Source: Hyposmocoma kahamanoa (lineage: Eukaryota > Arthropoda > Insecta > Lepidoptera > Cosmopterigidae). Taken from it: a stretch of 64,000 bases of DNA. Each line of letters begins with the position of its first letter. The stretch's first letter is position 1. The position numbers and the translations under genes were made by a program. Shown here piece after piece: positions 1-9,830 of this stretch. A model generated the notes under the pieces. That model searched no databases. It saw only the letters and a program-made list of their open reading frames with translations, and had not been told where the DNA came from. The stretch is from the NCBI RefSeq assembly GCF_003589595.1, contig NW_020654810.1:17038594-17102593 (forward strand), in the 5' to 3' direction.

Positions 1-63
1 CTGGTCCCTCAGACCACCACCGAGCTAACGCTACAGTGGTAAAAAAGGAATGGTGAAAGGGTG

Positions 64-115
64 GCCAGACGTACAAGAAAGGAATGGCAGTTATTTTGTA
101 CCATTCCTTTCTTGT
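64..115 (-). repeat. Short dispersed repeat ending in a perfect hairpin
   Basis: Bases 73-87 (acaagaaaggaatgg) and 101-115 are perfect reverse complements, a 15-bp stem with a 13-base loop. The segment gccagacgtacaagaaagg recurs exactly at 6312-6330, and related sequence lies at 585-626 and 9000-9056. It is a small repeat family of about 55 bp. I do not recognise its parent element. Confidence 0.6.
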
Positions 116-584
116 GTGTACACAGTTGACGTACCACAGCACACATTCAATATGGCAGATAGTTCGTAGCTAAAATTTATAAGCCATAACTTGGGCTGAC
201 GTGTTTTAAAATGTTGCCGTGTAAGGTAATACGTATGTTGTAATACGGCCATACGTGACTCTCGTTACTACCAAAAGATATATAATAATAGGTTTTACTA
301 CGTTACCATGTTAAAAAGGCGAAATGAAAATCCACGCTTTTTTCTCCGTATTTAGTTTAACACTGCTTATAAAACTTTGTTTGCATATTATGGAAGCAAT
401 TAGGTATAGGTAGTCGATTGTTTAGTGTACCGAACCAAAATGAATAAAACAAAACAATACGCTTTGGCATTCAAGGGATTGTAATTACATTTTTTTACGT
501 TTTAGGTAGGTGGCTGTTATTTTTACAACTATATTCTGCATATAGGTAATGTATTTGTGACGTAATTAAGTTATTGTATTATGA
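116..584. other. AT-rich DNA, nothing recognised
   Basis: No open frame, inverted repeat or known repeat was seen here. The same applies to 627-1007. Confidence 0.6.
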
Positions 585-626
585 TGCACGAAAGGAACAC
601 CGTACGATGTACCATTTTCCATTTTT
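585..626 (+). repeat. Short dispersed repeat, second copy
   Basis: Contains gatgcacgaaaggaac followed by tgtaccatt. This matches the reverse complement of the 6311-6372 copy in order and spacing, although the 3' part has decayed. Confidence 0.45.
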
Positions 627-1007
627 TTTTATTTCTTTTTGGTGCATCCTGGGCAATAAATCTGCGAGCAGTTTACGGCGCTAATCGGTAAATTTTTTGA
701 TCACGATGGCAAACCTTTAGAGATGTGTAAGTAATGCGAGTGATACTTACCTATTAATAAGCAACATAGTTTCCATGTTATTTTGCAATTTTTAAATTTC
801 TATGTGAAACATATACGTAATAATATATTACGCTTTTCTAGTTGGTTCGTTTTCACCTCTAAAATATAAAAATTAAAAAACTATGTTTAATACGTTTGAG
901 TGTGGTTAACGTTCAAAATTTTTTTGATTTCGTTCCTTCTTTTGATTGGTTGTTCCGCGTCTAAAGGTAAGGTGGTACGTTAATCACATAAATCTACACT
1001 ACACACT

Positions 1008-1241
1008 GCCAAGCTGAAATGAGACAGGGCTGGACACGTCTGTCGCATGCACCTACAGAGACGGGCTCACACAGCCACTTGGGTGCCGGAGAACGGCCAT
1101 CGACGACAAGGCTAACCAAGAACGAAATGGCGGTATGACTTAGATGCATATGTAAAGGACTGGCCTGTCATTGCGTCAAAAAGGGAACTGTGACAGTCGA
1201 GAGGAGATCCCTTTGCTCAGCAGTGGGACATAGTAGGCTAG
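1008..1241 (+). mobile_element. LINE pol C-terminal fragment (broken)
   Basis: Forward translation, with a few stops and frame changes, gives the C-terminal signature of lepidopteran non-LTR retrotransposon polyproteins: AGHVCRMH, then PRTKWRYDLDAYVKDW, then FAQQWD just before the element end. In the living family this part follows the reverse transcriptase domain. Nothing upstream resembles RT, so this is a 5'-truncated dead copy, as is usual for LINEs. The DNA tail 'cagcagtgggacata.taggcta' is shared with the LINE end at 28917-29100. The clade is probably RTE-like, but that is inference. Confidence 0.75.
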
Positions 1242-1321
1242 TTTAAAACTACCCAGTACCTAATTAATGGTTAGTACGTTGCAGAAAGAAAGAAAGAAAA
1301 TTTTCACGAACTATTGCTAAT

Positions 1322-1610
1322 AATAATCTCAGTACAGAATACTAAAAAATAGACCTCAAAAGTTCGTGGAATTACATCTATTTGCCAAATTTTATTGAAA
1401 TTGGTTACCGGAAAGTGCGCGAAACCGGATTCTTCCCCTAGTTTGGCACCCTCAGAGGTGGAATATTTTCTTTAAATTTAAATAGGATCAATACTGAGGT
1501 ACCCTCTTTCCAACAAAGAAAGATTCGAAAAAATCGGTTGTCGCGTAACATACATACAAAAAAAATTCAGTCGAATTGAGACCTTCTCCTTTTTTGTAAA
1601 TCGGTTAAAA
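1322..1610 (-). repeat. Family B interspersed repeat
   Basis: Family B runs from 'accgacttcaaaaaaggagg' through 'gaaccgatttcgatg', 'gttggaaagagggta', 'ccacctctaagggtggcaaa' and 'cgcgcactttcc' to 'cttggcaaatagatgtaattccacgaa'. This copy has all these blocks in order on the minus strand and is nearly full length. It has no coding capacity. I recognise it as a widespread kind of lepidopteran repeat but cannot assign a class; it may be the 3' part of a larger element. Confidence 0.75.
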
Positions 1611-2140
1611 AATAACTTTAAAAATAATTTTTCTTCAATTTACGTCATCAATATCCTAGTCATTAGGCCGGTATACTACTACATTATGTAACATTCGTTA
1701 CACGGAGCATTTTATTAATTTAGGCAAATAGAACAGTGGATAAGTGCAAGAAAAAAATTGTTGCAATTTCCGCTTGGATTTGGCTGTGAATTCAAACAGT
1801 AGACGCAATTACAACAGTTGGAAAGCGTGCATGGATTGAAGATGCAAAGATAAAGACAAAGCTTCATTGTCGTATTGCGTGTCAGTAATGATGCCTATTG
1901 CATGAATCACAGCGTGGAAAGGCGCGGTGCGCTGGCGCAGCGGCCGCGGTTACAGCGACGAACGGGTGCCGGGTTACGCAATTCTATGGCGCCACAGGGC
2001 TGATAGTGATCACAGTGTGTGATAATTTTTGTTTACCTAATAGCAAATAAATAGCACGCGCTTGTAACATGTCTACAAATTCTACATTCTGATAGCCATC
2101 GGCCCTTATAATAATTACAACTTTTTTTTTATAAAAATAA
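1611..2140. other. Unassigned DNA with a GC-rich patch
   Basis: Mostly AT-rich. Bases about 1915-2000 are strongly GC- and CpG-rich (gcgctggcgcagcggccgcgg), but no open frame with splice sites could be supported. It may be regulatory or a repeat fragment. Confidence 0.4.
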
Positions 2141-2705
2141 TACTTCTGAAGTTTGTGGAATTATGTCTATTTGCCAAATTTTATTGAAATCACTTTACAG
2201 AAAGTGGGTGAAATCCAATAATTAGAATTCATCACCTGATTTGCCACCCGTAGAGGTGGAATATTTTCTTCAAATTTGAATAAAATCACTAGTGACATAT
2301 TTCCTTTCTAACAAATAAAATTTATCGAAATCGGTTCACAAATGTCGGAGTAATCGCGTAACACACACACTTTTTTTTGTATAATATCAACTGATGGAAC
2401 GAACAAATTGGCCGCCTGGTGGTAAGCTACACGCCTGTCCATAACAGTTGCAGTGCCACTTAGAGCTTTATGTCGCAAAGATCTGTGTGGCGCTGCCACT
2501 GCGCCCGTCACCCCGAGACATAAGTTGATCAGCGTAATTTCAGCAGCACCCTTTCCCTTCAAACCGGAACACAGTAATGCTGACATTACTGCTTGGCGGC
2601 GGAAATAGGTAAGGTGACAGTACATCCCCGGACGAACCCTATCACAAGAAGCTCTACTGCTAACTACAACCTAATTGAGAGCCTTCTCCTTTTTTTGAGG
2701 TCAAA
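2141..2705 (-). repeat. Family B repeat split by a SINE-like insertion
   Basis: The family B order is followed from 2141 to about 2370 (caaattttattgaaat, ccacccgtagaggtgg, atcgaaatcggttcac). It then breaks, and the missing terminal block (attgagagccttctcctttttttga) resumes at about 2672-2700. The gap is filled exactly by a family A copy. Confidence 0.75.
2371..2662 (-). mobile_element. SINE-like family A copy, nested in family B
   Basis: Family A reads 5' 'agcagtagagctcc(a/t)tgtgaaagagttcgtcc', middle 'gttccggttttgaagggtaag' and 'gacgggcgcagtggcagtgcc', 3' 'cgacttgttcgtcccgtcacttgatattat' plus an A-run, about 300 bp in all. This minus copy begins with the T-run at 2371 and ends at the agctctactgct block. 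An A-tail, bidirectional dispersal and near-constant length indicate retroposition. No convincing pol III A/B boxes were seen, so 'SINE-like' is deliberate. Confidence 0.85.
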
Positions 2706-3599
2706 AAATAAAATATGGACGATAGTCAAGGTTCGAACTATCAACAACTCCTGACGTTGCCTAGTAGACAGGCGAAACACTTGTCGTGTACAGTTTTGGT
2801 AGTGGTGTTTGTGACTGTAGTTGTGCTTATCTTATTTAACTAATTTTATGCGAAGGGAGAGTGGGAAAATGAACTGCGTGAAAATAATGTTCACCACAAG
2901 AGCAGCTATTTTGCAAGATTTTATTTTCACTGAATTCGCGTAGTAGCAAAGTAATTCACCGCCATTTTTATTACGGGATAATGTAATGATAACAAATAAC
3001 TTAGCCAGTACTTTTACCTCTACATTTGTAAAGTCATTCTTCTTCAATACAATTACATAAACATCGTAATTATTGTCAGACATCCGTTACTAGTACTTAG
3101 TAGTTTCTTGTTTTTCATTATCACATTCGCGTTAATAACAGTCCATAGTTACATAAATTACAAATTGAGTGCAACTTATTACAGTTAATCACATGTTATA
3201 ATTCAATTTACAATCTACTATTAGGAAAATCCATTTAAATTCATGACTACATTGTTTTTTAATTTATTCCATCGGTGTATAAACTTTGTTGCCGCATTTG
3301 TAATGTTATTTTTCTTATAATTATTTTTAATAAACTAATGTATTTATACATATGTATGTGATTAATTGTATTTTTTATAATTATTGATACAAAGATCGAA
3401 CACTTAAAAATTTTAACTTAAAGACGCTCTCCCAACTGATCAACGGAACGAACAAGCAGACCTTACGTTTTTTTGTGAGTGCTTGTAGCAGATCTTTGTT
3501 TTTGGTTTGTAATTTTAACGACGTTTTTGTCGTAGCACCATTTGTGAGAAATCTATGAAATAATTGAACATCAGGATAGTAAAAGTTTATTATTACAAC
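2706..3599. other. AT-rich DNA, nothing recognised
   Basis: No gene or clear repeat. On the minus strand at about 3422-3450, 'tcagttgggagagcg' matches the D-arm of the tRNA-like head at 39308-39383. It is probably a SINE scrap. Confidence 0.45.
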
Positions 3600-3985
3600 G
3601 TTATTACATTATAAAGTTAATTATTACAATTGTAATTGTTAAATTTTCAGCTTCCAATGGCCGATCCAGGTAAGTTTTCGAATTTATCCGTCCGTTTACT
3701 CTCAAATGGCACTTTTCCATAGCAAATATGGTGATAAAATTTAATATTACAATTGTAATTGTTATCAAATATTCAGCTTTCAATAGCCGATCGGGGTAAG
3801 TTTTCGAATTTATCCGTCCGTTTACTCTCAAATGGCACCTTTTCATAGCATTCATAACAAACAACGTGATAAAATTCAATATTACAATTGTAATTGTTAT
3901 CAAATATTCAGTTTTTAATAGCTGATCGGGCTAAGTTTTCGAATATATCCGTCCTTTTACTCTCAAATGGCATATTTTCAAAGCA
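3600..3985. repeat. Three-unit tandem array (123- and 135-bp periods)
   Basis: The palindromic block attacaattgtaat recurs at 3623, 3746 and 3881. In each unit it is followed by an attcag block, a 19-base variable segment, taagttttcgaat, atccgtcc and tttactctcaaatggca. The units are clearly diverged, so the array is old. The spacings (123, 135) are both multiples of three, and a minus-strand frame is open through most of the array with a repeated peptide (CHLRVNGRINSKT). A TAG interrupts it in the unit at the high-coordinate end. I treat it as non-coding. Confidence 0.8.
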
Positions 3986-4189
3986 TTCTGTTAATTTGTT
4001 TGTTATATTTTCTACCCCTTCTTTCATTAAACGGGTCTAGACTCATTTCATTATGCGGTAATAAAAGTAGAGTTTAGAGAATAAAGAAAATAAATACCTA
4101 CAAGGCTTATAGTTCCTGTTCAAACGACTTTGCCGTTACTGTTCCACTGATAGCGTTTTTAGTTAATGTAGTTACTTGTTGTTTTTGGT

Positions 4190-4483
4190 AGCAATAGAGC
4201 TCCTTATGAAAGAGTTTGTCCAGGGAAATACTGCCACCTTACCTGTTTCTGCCGTCAAGTAGTAATGTGAGCATTACTGGGTTCTGAAGGGTATGGGTGC
4301 TGGTGAAATTACAGGGACATGGGCATGGGCCTTGTCAACTTATGTCTCAGGGTGTCGGGCGCAGTGGCAGTGCACCTCATATCTTTGCTATTTAAAGCTC
4401 TGAGTGGCACTGCAACTGTTAGGGACAGGCGTGTCGCTTACCACCAGGCCCACGACTTGTTCATCCCGTCACTTAATATTATA
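4190..4483 (+). mobile_element. SINE-like family A copy
   Basis: Near full length: starts agcaatagagctcc, contains gttctgaagggtatgggtgctgg and ggcgcagtggcagtgc, ends cccgtcacttaatattata. The A-tail has been lost. A family B copy begins about 100 bp downstream. Confidence 0.85.
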
Positions 4484-4589
4484 TCTCTGTGTAGTTGTTT
4501 TCTCATGGTTGAGGACAGTGGATAAACTGCGTGCACCAGCTCTTTCTGTCTCCAGCTAATTTTGCCATGGTACGAAAGCGGGACGCCAC

Positions 4590-4912
4590 CCTGCTTTTTT
4601 AGCCAACTTGAAAAAAAGGAGGGTCTTAATTCGAATGTATTTTTTTTGTATGTGTTACGTGATAACTCTATCTACTTATCTATAAAATTTGAGAACCGAT
4701 TTCGATGGTTATTTTTTTGTTGGAAAGAGGGTAAATGGGACCAATACTGAGGCAGAATTGGTCCATTTAAATTTGAATAAAATATTCCACCTCTACGGGT
4801 GGCAAATTAGGGGATGAATTTGGTTTCGCGCACTTTCTGGTAACCGATTTCAATAAAGCTTGGCAAATAGATGTAATTCCACGAAGTTTTGAGGTCAGAT
4901 TTTTTATATAAA
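4590..4912 (+). repeat. Family B interspersed repeat
   Basis: Plus-strand copy running from 'ccaacttgaaaaaaagg' through gagaaccgatttcgatgg, attccacctctacgggtgg and cgcgcactttctggtaacc to aagttttgaggtc. Essentially complete. Confidence 0.75.
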
Positions 4913-5204
4913 AAAGTTACAATTGGGTGTTACGTTCTATTTTGTTGAAGAGCGGCCTATGACCCGCCTACCCCTGGTCCTATACACTGTAATGTATATA
5001 ATTTTGGTAGCGAGTAGTTTTAGGGATAACAGGCTTTAAGTAATATTAGACGGTATACAAGAACTCTAAGATATCTGTCATCTTTTTCTATGAAAACATT
5101 TACGTTTTCTTTAACAGAGTTTTGCGATATTTCAAACACATAGAAATACTTAAGTTTTTGGTTTTAAGCACATATTTACATTCTTCATTGTGTCTAGTAA
5201 GTAT

Positions 5205-5365
5205 TCTTTTTTTTGACGGGGGAAATCTTTATGGATACCCCTGAGCCCAGGGAGACTCAAGGATTATTTAGGGACTCTCCCTCCGAACTGGAGGGTATAC
5301 CCCACTAAAAACCCCCGGGCTTACCTCTCGCCGGTTGAGTCGGCGCCGTGGGGTCGGTGAACATT
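5205..5365 (+). repeat. Decayed GC-rich interspersed repeat
   Basis: After a T-run comes 'gacgggggaaatc', then a GC-rich stretch with ggttgagtcggcgccgtgg. The opening resembles a repeat start common in moth genomes that reads 'gggggaaatcatcc'. Assignment is from memory of that family and only one copy is present here. Bases 5366-5944 after it hold nothing I recognise. Confidence 0.4.
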
Positions 5366-5944
5366 CACCACGACACTCTAGTATTTATTCTGCCAAATTC
5401 ATAGTGAAAACATACGCCCAAGCTCAATTACCGCAGAACAAAACGGGGGTGGATAATTAACGAAATAGTACGTAGAATATTAATAGTGAAACACACAAAC
5501 AAGATACGACACGGTAGCGACGGGAATTCCCAAGATTGCGTGAGAATTCTCAGTAAGACGCGTGATCGATTTTCGGATCCGTATCTATTTTGTGCGTTAC
5601 ACAATTGATATAAAGTTAATTATGCTATTGTTACAAAAATTGTGAGATTTTATACTAAAATTAGAATTATTCCAATATATTTTTGTAAAGAACTAAAATC
5701 TAAGATAAGGATATTATTTTCGAGGAAACAAATTGTTACACATTGCGTTTGGAATTTGAACAAACATATCAGTTTTAAGAACTATTTTAGGTTGACTCAT
5801 GCATAAAGAAATAATATTATGGCTAGGCAATAACCAATTTAAGAATTTATTTCTTTTAAATCTCCATTTTTTAATGTAAAATAGATGAACGCTTCTTTAC
5901 AATCTTACCTCATACCCGGACTTCTCCTTCTTGTCGTATCGATG

Positions 5945-6265
5945 GTATAACACTACAAACACGCTATTGTATCGATACAAACGCGCGACTGCATTGATAA
6001 AAACGCACGACTCCATCGATACAGTCGCTTATGTTGAATCATTATGTACGAAAAATCTGAATAGGGTCATGCACATTGTTTCGTTTTGTTTATCGTAAAT
6101 GTAAAAGTGAAATTATAAATAAATAAATTAGTTATTAGTTTAATAAATGTATCGCGTTTGTACCGCGCTTGCATCGTGTTTGTATCGCGATTGCATCGTG
6201 TTTGTATCGCGACTGCATCGCGTTTGCATAGCGTGAGCGTCGTGTTTGCATCGTTGCTTAAACTC
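5945..6265. repeat. 22-bp tandem repeat with an inverted counterpart
   Basis: At about 6165-6265 a ~22-bp unit (ttgcatcgtgtttgtatcgcga) repeats about four times with decay. At 5965-6030 the complementary theme (cgatacaaacgcgcgactgc) repeats about twice in the opposite sense, so the block could fold on itself. The central 120 bp is AT-rich. It may be a degenerate hairpin MITE or simple-repeat expansion. Confidence 0.6.
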
Positions 6266-6310
6266 GCGCGTATGTATAAAGGTAGTACTCGCCGATTATT
6301 GCCAAGGGTG

Positions 6311-6372
6311 CGCCAGACGTACAAGAAAGGAATGGTACGTCTCTCGCAGAGGTTCCTTTCGTGCATCCAGAT
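6311..6372 (-). repeat. Short dispersed repeat, third copy
   Basis: Shares gccagacgtacaagaaagg exactly with the copy at 64-115, and gaaaggaa / ttcctttc preserve a weak hairpin. It abuts the 22-bp repeat block. Confidence 0.55.
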
Positions 6373-7592
6373 GTAGCCTTATTATACACACCTGGCGTAA
6401 TAAGACTACATCCGCTTTTCAGGATAGAGGATTTAAAGATTCTACGAATACGAATCCGTTTGCCTGGTAAATGCTACTTTTAATATTTACTTTAGGCTTG
6501 TATAGTTCTCAATTAAAGCTTTCGAAAAGTACAAATACCGACTGTGTTTTCCACTCTTTATCTCTATGCTTCAGGAAAAACAAAGCAAAAGGCTTCGTGC
6601 GTATGAATTGTAGATCAATGTTATAAGGATGGAGCGTTCCGGAAGAACGATGAATATGGAACCAAATTGTTAAGTTCAATGATCTCCGAAATGTACAGGA
6701 TAGAAAACTAGCAAGCAGGCCTCTTTTCTGCGGTGATCCACTAACTAGCTTACTAGTCAGTCGTAGCTTCTAGGTTTAAGAAGAATATATCTGTTATTCC
6801 TTGAGGTATAAACATTGTTTGTGGATAAAGTAATGTATTAAGACTGTTGAAAATTATACTTATATCATTTATATGTTGAGTGTGTGCGTTAATATTATTA
6901 TTATTGGATTCGAAATCCAGCTAATTAAATAAATAATATTTCCTATATTTAAAGTCTAAATCGAAGTGTGGTTGATTGTGTACACTTTTAAACTTTTGTG
7001 TTGCATTGTACTAACATTTCAAAACGGGATTAAATGCGATTAAATAATTTAGAAGCTATTTTGAACACTTATCCATTATTCCGAAATTTCGGCCAGGTTG
7101 CACTAGCCGCGGTCACGAGTTGGCACGTCTATTCCCTTTTTGAAATGTTGGTGGTTCACAATAATGGATTTCATTTCAAAATTTACCCAGTATGAGATGT
7201 TAACGGCTATATACTAAAAAACACTCAATGAAAAATTTCGGAGGCGGTTCCAGTATTAAAGCTGACACAAAATTACTAAAACTAACAAATGTATATTCTC
7301 GTTTATAAATTGATAACTAAATATTATGTATAAATAAAAATAATATCATTATTGGCAATAAGGTACTTTTTAAGATACGTTTTCTCAATTCTGCGGTTTT
7401 GAGTTATGACAGTACCTACCTATTTGTTTGGATATGCAATTTATAGCTTCTTTTCTTGGAAATGTGTGCATATACGTTCATTTTTAGATTATAGTAAAGA
7501 AAATTTAAATCCGAACAGTTGTTGGTTTTGTTTTTAAAAATAAATAATGCGATTTACAATGGTTACAAATGACGACTTTTAGCAGCGATGCA
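6373..7592. other. AT-rich DNA, nothing recognised
   Basis: About 1.2 kb without a supportable gene, TIR pair or known repeat on either strand. Confidence 0.6.
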
Positions 7593-8225
7593 GTAGATTT
7601 ATTTATTTATTTATTTAAGATTTACCAACGCTTGAGTACATTGTTACAATTATAGGAAGTTATGCTAGCAAAAAAAAAAAAAAACAAACTAAATGCATCA
7701 AACAATTACAGGTAAATACCACTTGCAATTTTTACATGATGGACAATGCAATTGACAACTTAAAACTACATCAAGTTAATAACAACAACAGTAAAAAAAA
7801 AATACAAGTAAAGACGCAATGAAACATTGGATTACAACAAGAACAAAATAATTGTAGGAAATATTTGTTAAGTAAAAAAGTAACTACGGGGGTAAAAATG
7901 TATATTTAATTGTAATTAATTGGGAGTTATTATAATAGAGCGAATCTTGTTAGATGAGTCATTGTGAATATCTAGTCGGTCACTATATTCATTTACCAAT
8001 TTGCACAGTCTGGAGATGGGAGAATTGAACCGAACACAGTTTTTCGAAGCGGTGGAGATAGAGGAGTTACTTTATTCCGAGGGTGTCTTACTGGGACACG
8101 TATGTTAAATTTACTTAGTAATTGAGGGCACTCGATTTTATGGGTAAATATTTTGGACACGAAAGATAAATCAATCGTTATCCTCCTTTCTCCTAGGGAA
8201 CTCATTCGGAAATGTCTCATTGCGT
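7593..8225 (-). mobile_element. LINE 3' end with pol C-terminus and TAAA-repeat tail
   Basis: Minus-strand translation gives RRITIDLSFVSKIF, then CPQLLSKFNIRVPVRHPRN, and after a frameshift SRLCKLVNEYSDRLDIHND, ending in a stop near 7914. This arrangement (RR..DL.FL.K, CPELL....VP.R..R, LC...N) is the C-terminal signature of jockey/CR1-type LINE pol proteins. The sequence then passes through an AT-rich 3'UTR to a tail that reads (tttatt)n on the plus strand at 7593-7616, a short tandem tail typical of such LINEs. 5'-truncated and broken. Confidence 0.7.
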
Positions 8226-8237
8226 CCTATAAGATGG

Positions 8238-8315
8238 TAGATATGTGAAAATAGTTTCATTTCCAATGTACAGCAATCGCGAAAACCTAATAACTACATG
8301 TAAATCAATTTCTTG
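8238..8315 (+). repeat. Family P fragment
   Basis: Family P elements carry the terminal block 'atagtttcatttcc.atgt.taacaatcgcgaaaacctaagaactcg'. This copy reads atagtttcatttccaatgt and caatcgcgaaaacctaataact. Confidence 0.65.
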
Positions 8316-8834
8316 TTTTGTTGACTTCCTGTGACTTGTCTTTTTTTTTTAATACGTAGACACTCGCACTCACGGTGTTAAACTTCAAAATAATTTACAG
8401 CTCTATTGCTATTATTTATTTAGTAAATTGCAATTAAAACGAGATCTACAAAGATAATTAATGTTATTATTTATTACGTAGCAACAAATTATAGGGCTTT
8501 AAACAAGTTAATAGGCAGGGCCTCGTTAAATACAAAGGTAATTATCGCCTTGAGCGATATTAGGTTATACGAGTACAATTAATGTTTATTATGCAGCTTA
8601 TTTATTAGGATTTGACTTTTATTGACTACGTGATAGGTTACTTAATTAAATGTTGCGCGAACGATTAAAATATGTCGAGGTTTATGTATTTATCGTTTAT
8701 AATATAATATAGGTGGAGTTTTTTGCATTAAGGGCACATTATGTGTATTGTGCCAACCATGCTAATAACCCTGGTACCTAATCTAAATTCTTTGTAAATT
8801 CTAAATTCTTTGGAATTCTCTGTACTGTGAGTAC
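8316..8834. other. AT-rich DNA, nothing recognised
   Basis: No gene, TIR pair or repeat seen. Confidence 0.6.
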
Positions 8835-8905
8835 CATGGCACTGGAAATTGAACCAGGCGTCTCCTCATCCTGCGCCCCCGTTGGGCCACAGAGGTCATC
8901 CAGAT
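8835..8905 (-). repeat. tRNA-derived SINE head (fragment)
   Basis: On the minus strand, gacctctgtggcccaacgg (box A-like) is followed about 30 bases later by ggttcaatttcc (box B-like, consensus GGTTCGANTCC). The opening resembles the heads at 31141 and 35800. The stems do not close, so it is not a tRNA gene. Confidence 0.5.
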
Positions 8906-8999
8906 TTTGTGAGTCCGTTGCTTAATATAAGAAGTAATAAATAAAGTATTCAATTTCGGAAGAGATTTGTCAATCATGGATTTAAGAAGACATCTGAGT

Positions 9000-9056
9000 C
9001 CATGAAAGAAACCTTCCTGCATGACGTACCATTCCTTACTTGGACGTCAGGCGCTC
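9000..9056 (+). repeat. Short dispersed repeat, fourth copy
   Basis: Reads catgaaagaaacc...gacgtaccattccttacttgg, matching the reverse complement of 6311-6372 throughout. It overlaps the proposed exon B end, which weakens that exon. Confidence 0.55.
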
Positions 9057-9830
9057 GTGCATATACGATACGGGGGGCGTCCGGGTCAAGCCCTCCGCCA
9101 GTGATTGTGAGTCACGGGCGTCTCTGGTGGGTCCGGACTTTGGTATGGACTCGCTGGGGTTTGTGGTTAGCTGTAGGAATGAACACAGGGACCTTCTAAG
9201 TCAGGATCTGACTGAGAAGGTCCCTGTGCTTGCTTGTTATAGTGACTTTCTCGTATACCTTAAGGGTCGGTAGCGAGAGTCACTATAATGAAAATTTATG
9301 TAGATTTTTTTATAATATCAAGTGACGGGACGAACGAGTTGTGCGCCTGATCGTAAGCTACATGCCTGTCCATAACAGTTGCCGAGCCACAAGATCTGTG
9401 GGGCACTACCACTGCGCCCGCCACCCTGAAACATAAGTTGACAAGTCCCATCTGCCTGTAATTTTACCAGCACCCTTACTCTTCAAAACCGGAACGCAGT
9501 AATGCTAACATTACTGTTTGGCGGCAGAAACAGGTAGGGTGGCAGTACTTCCCTGGACGTACTCTTTCACAACGAGCTCTACTGCTACTAAAACGGCAGG
9601 AGGGAACGGGCTGTCATTTTATTACGATGGCAACTGCTAGTTGTGCAATACACAAAGGGAGGTAAGCATGCCAACAGCTCCGGTACATATCAGGACAATG
9701 AGGAGGGTTCTGTACATGAACCCGGTGTCGCTCACCTCAGGTACTAAGCCCTTGAAGCACCGGACGAAGTCTGTGTAAATGGGCTGATCTGGGGTCAAGA
9801 TCTGACTGAATACGGTCCGGTAATAGTGCC
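9036..9830 (-). CDS. Candidate partial gene: exon pair, or read-through with membrane segment
   Basis: Not recognised. Proposed exon A (9830-9736) encodes HYYRTVFSQILTPDQPIYTD and then FVRCFKGLVPE. It ends at a strong donor, GAG|GTGAGC, after a pyrimidine-rich upstream tract and a possible AG acceptor. Proposed exon B (9170-9036) follows the acceptor ttcattcctacag and encodes 44 residues (TTNPSESIPKSGPTRDARDS ... MHERLTSK) to a stop. A donor-like AA|GTAAGG also overlaps that stop. Donor and acceptor are both phase 0, so the frames join. If the exon A donor is ignored, the frame runs on through a hydrophobic segment (TLLIVLICTGAVGMLTSL) to a stop at 9637 with AATAAA at 9618-9623, which would be an alternative membrane-anchored end. 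Against it: no upstream exon was found, exon B's end lies in a dispersed repeat, and a SINE sits in the intron. Confidence 0.3.
9184..9287. repeat. Two adjacent hairpins
   Basis: Hairpin 1: 9184-9204 pairs with 9208-9228, 21 positions with one mismatch and a 3-base loop. Hairpin 2: tatagtgac..tctcg at 9238-9253 pairs with cgagagtcactata at 9274-9287, with a 2-base bulge and a 20-base loop. No TIRs surround the pair. Confidence 0.75.
9306..9588 (-). mobile_element. SINE-like family A copy
   Basis: Minus copy from tttttttataatatcaagtg to gagctctactgctac. A short internal deletion has removed the 'ctcagagctttaaatcg' block. Confidence 0.85.

Noticed and set aside
2308..2625. Open frames of 60-105 codons such as those at 2308-2625, 20892-21158, 33764-34078 and 47553-47864
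   Set aside because: They lie in SINE-like family A copies. The similar peptides (LINLCLRVSGAVAVHLRSLLFK type) only reflect shared repeat DNA, with unrelated ends.
4190..4483. Classical tRNA-derived SINE identity for family A
   Set aside because: gagttcgtcc resembles box B, but the only box A-like sequence is far too close to it. The class stays undetermined.
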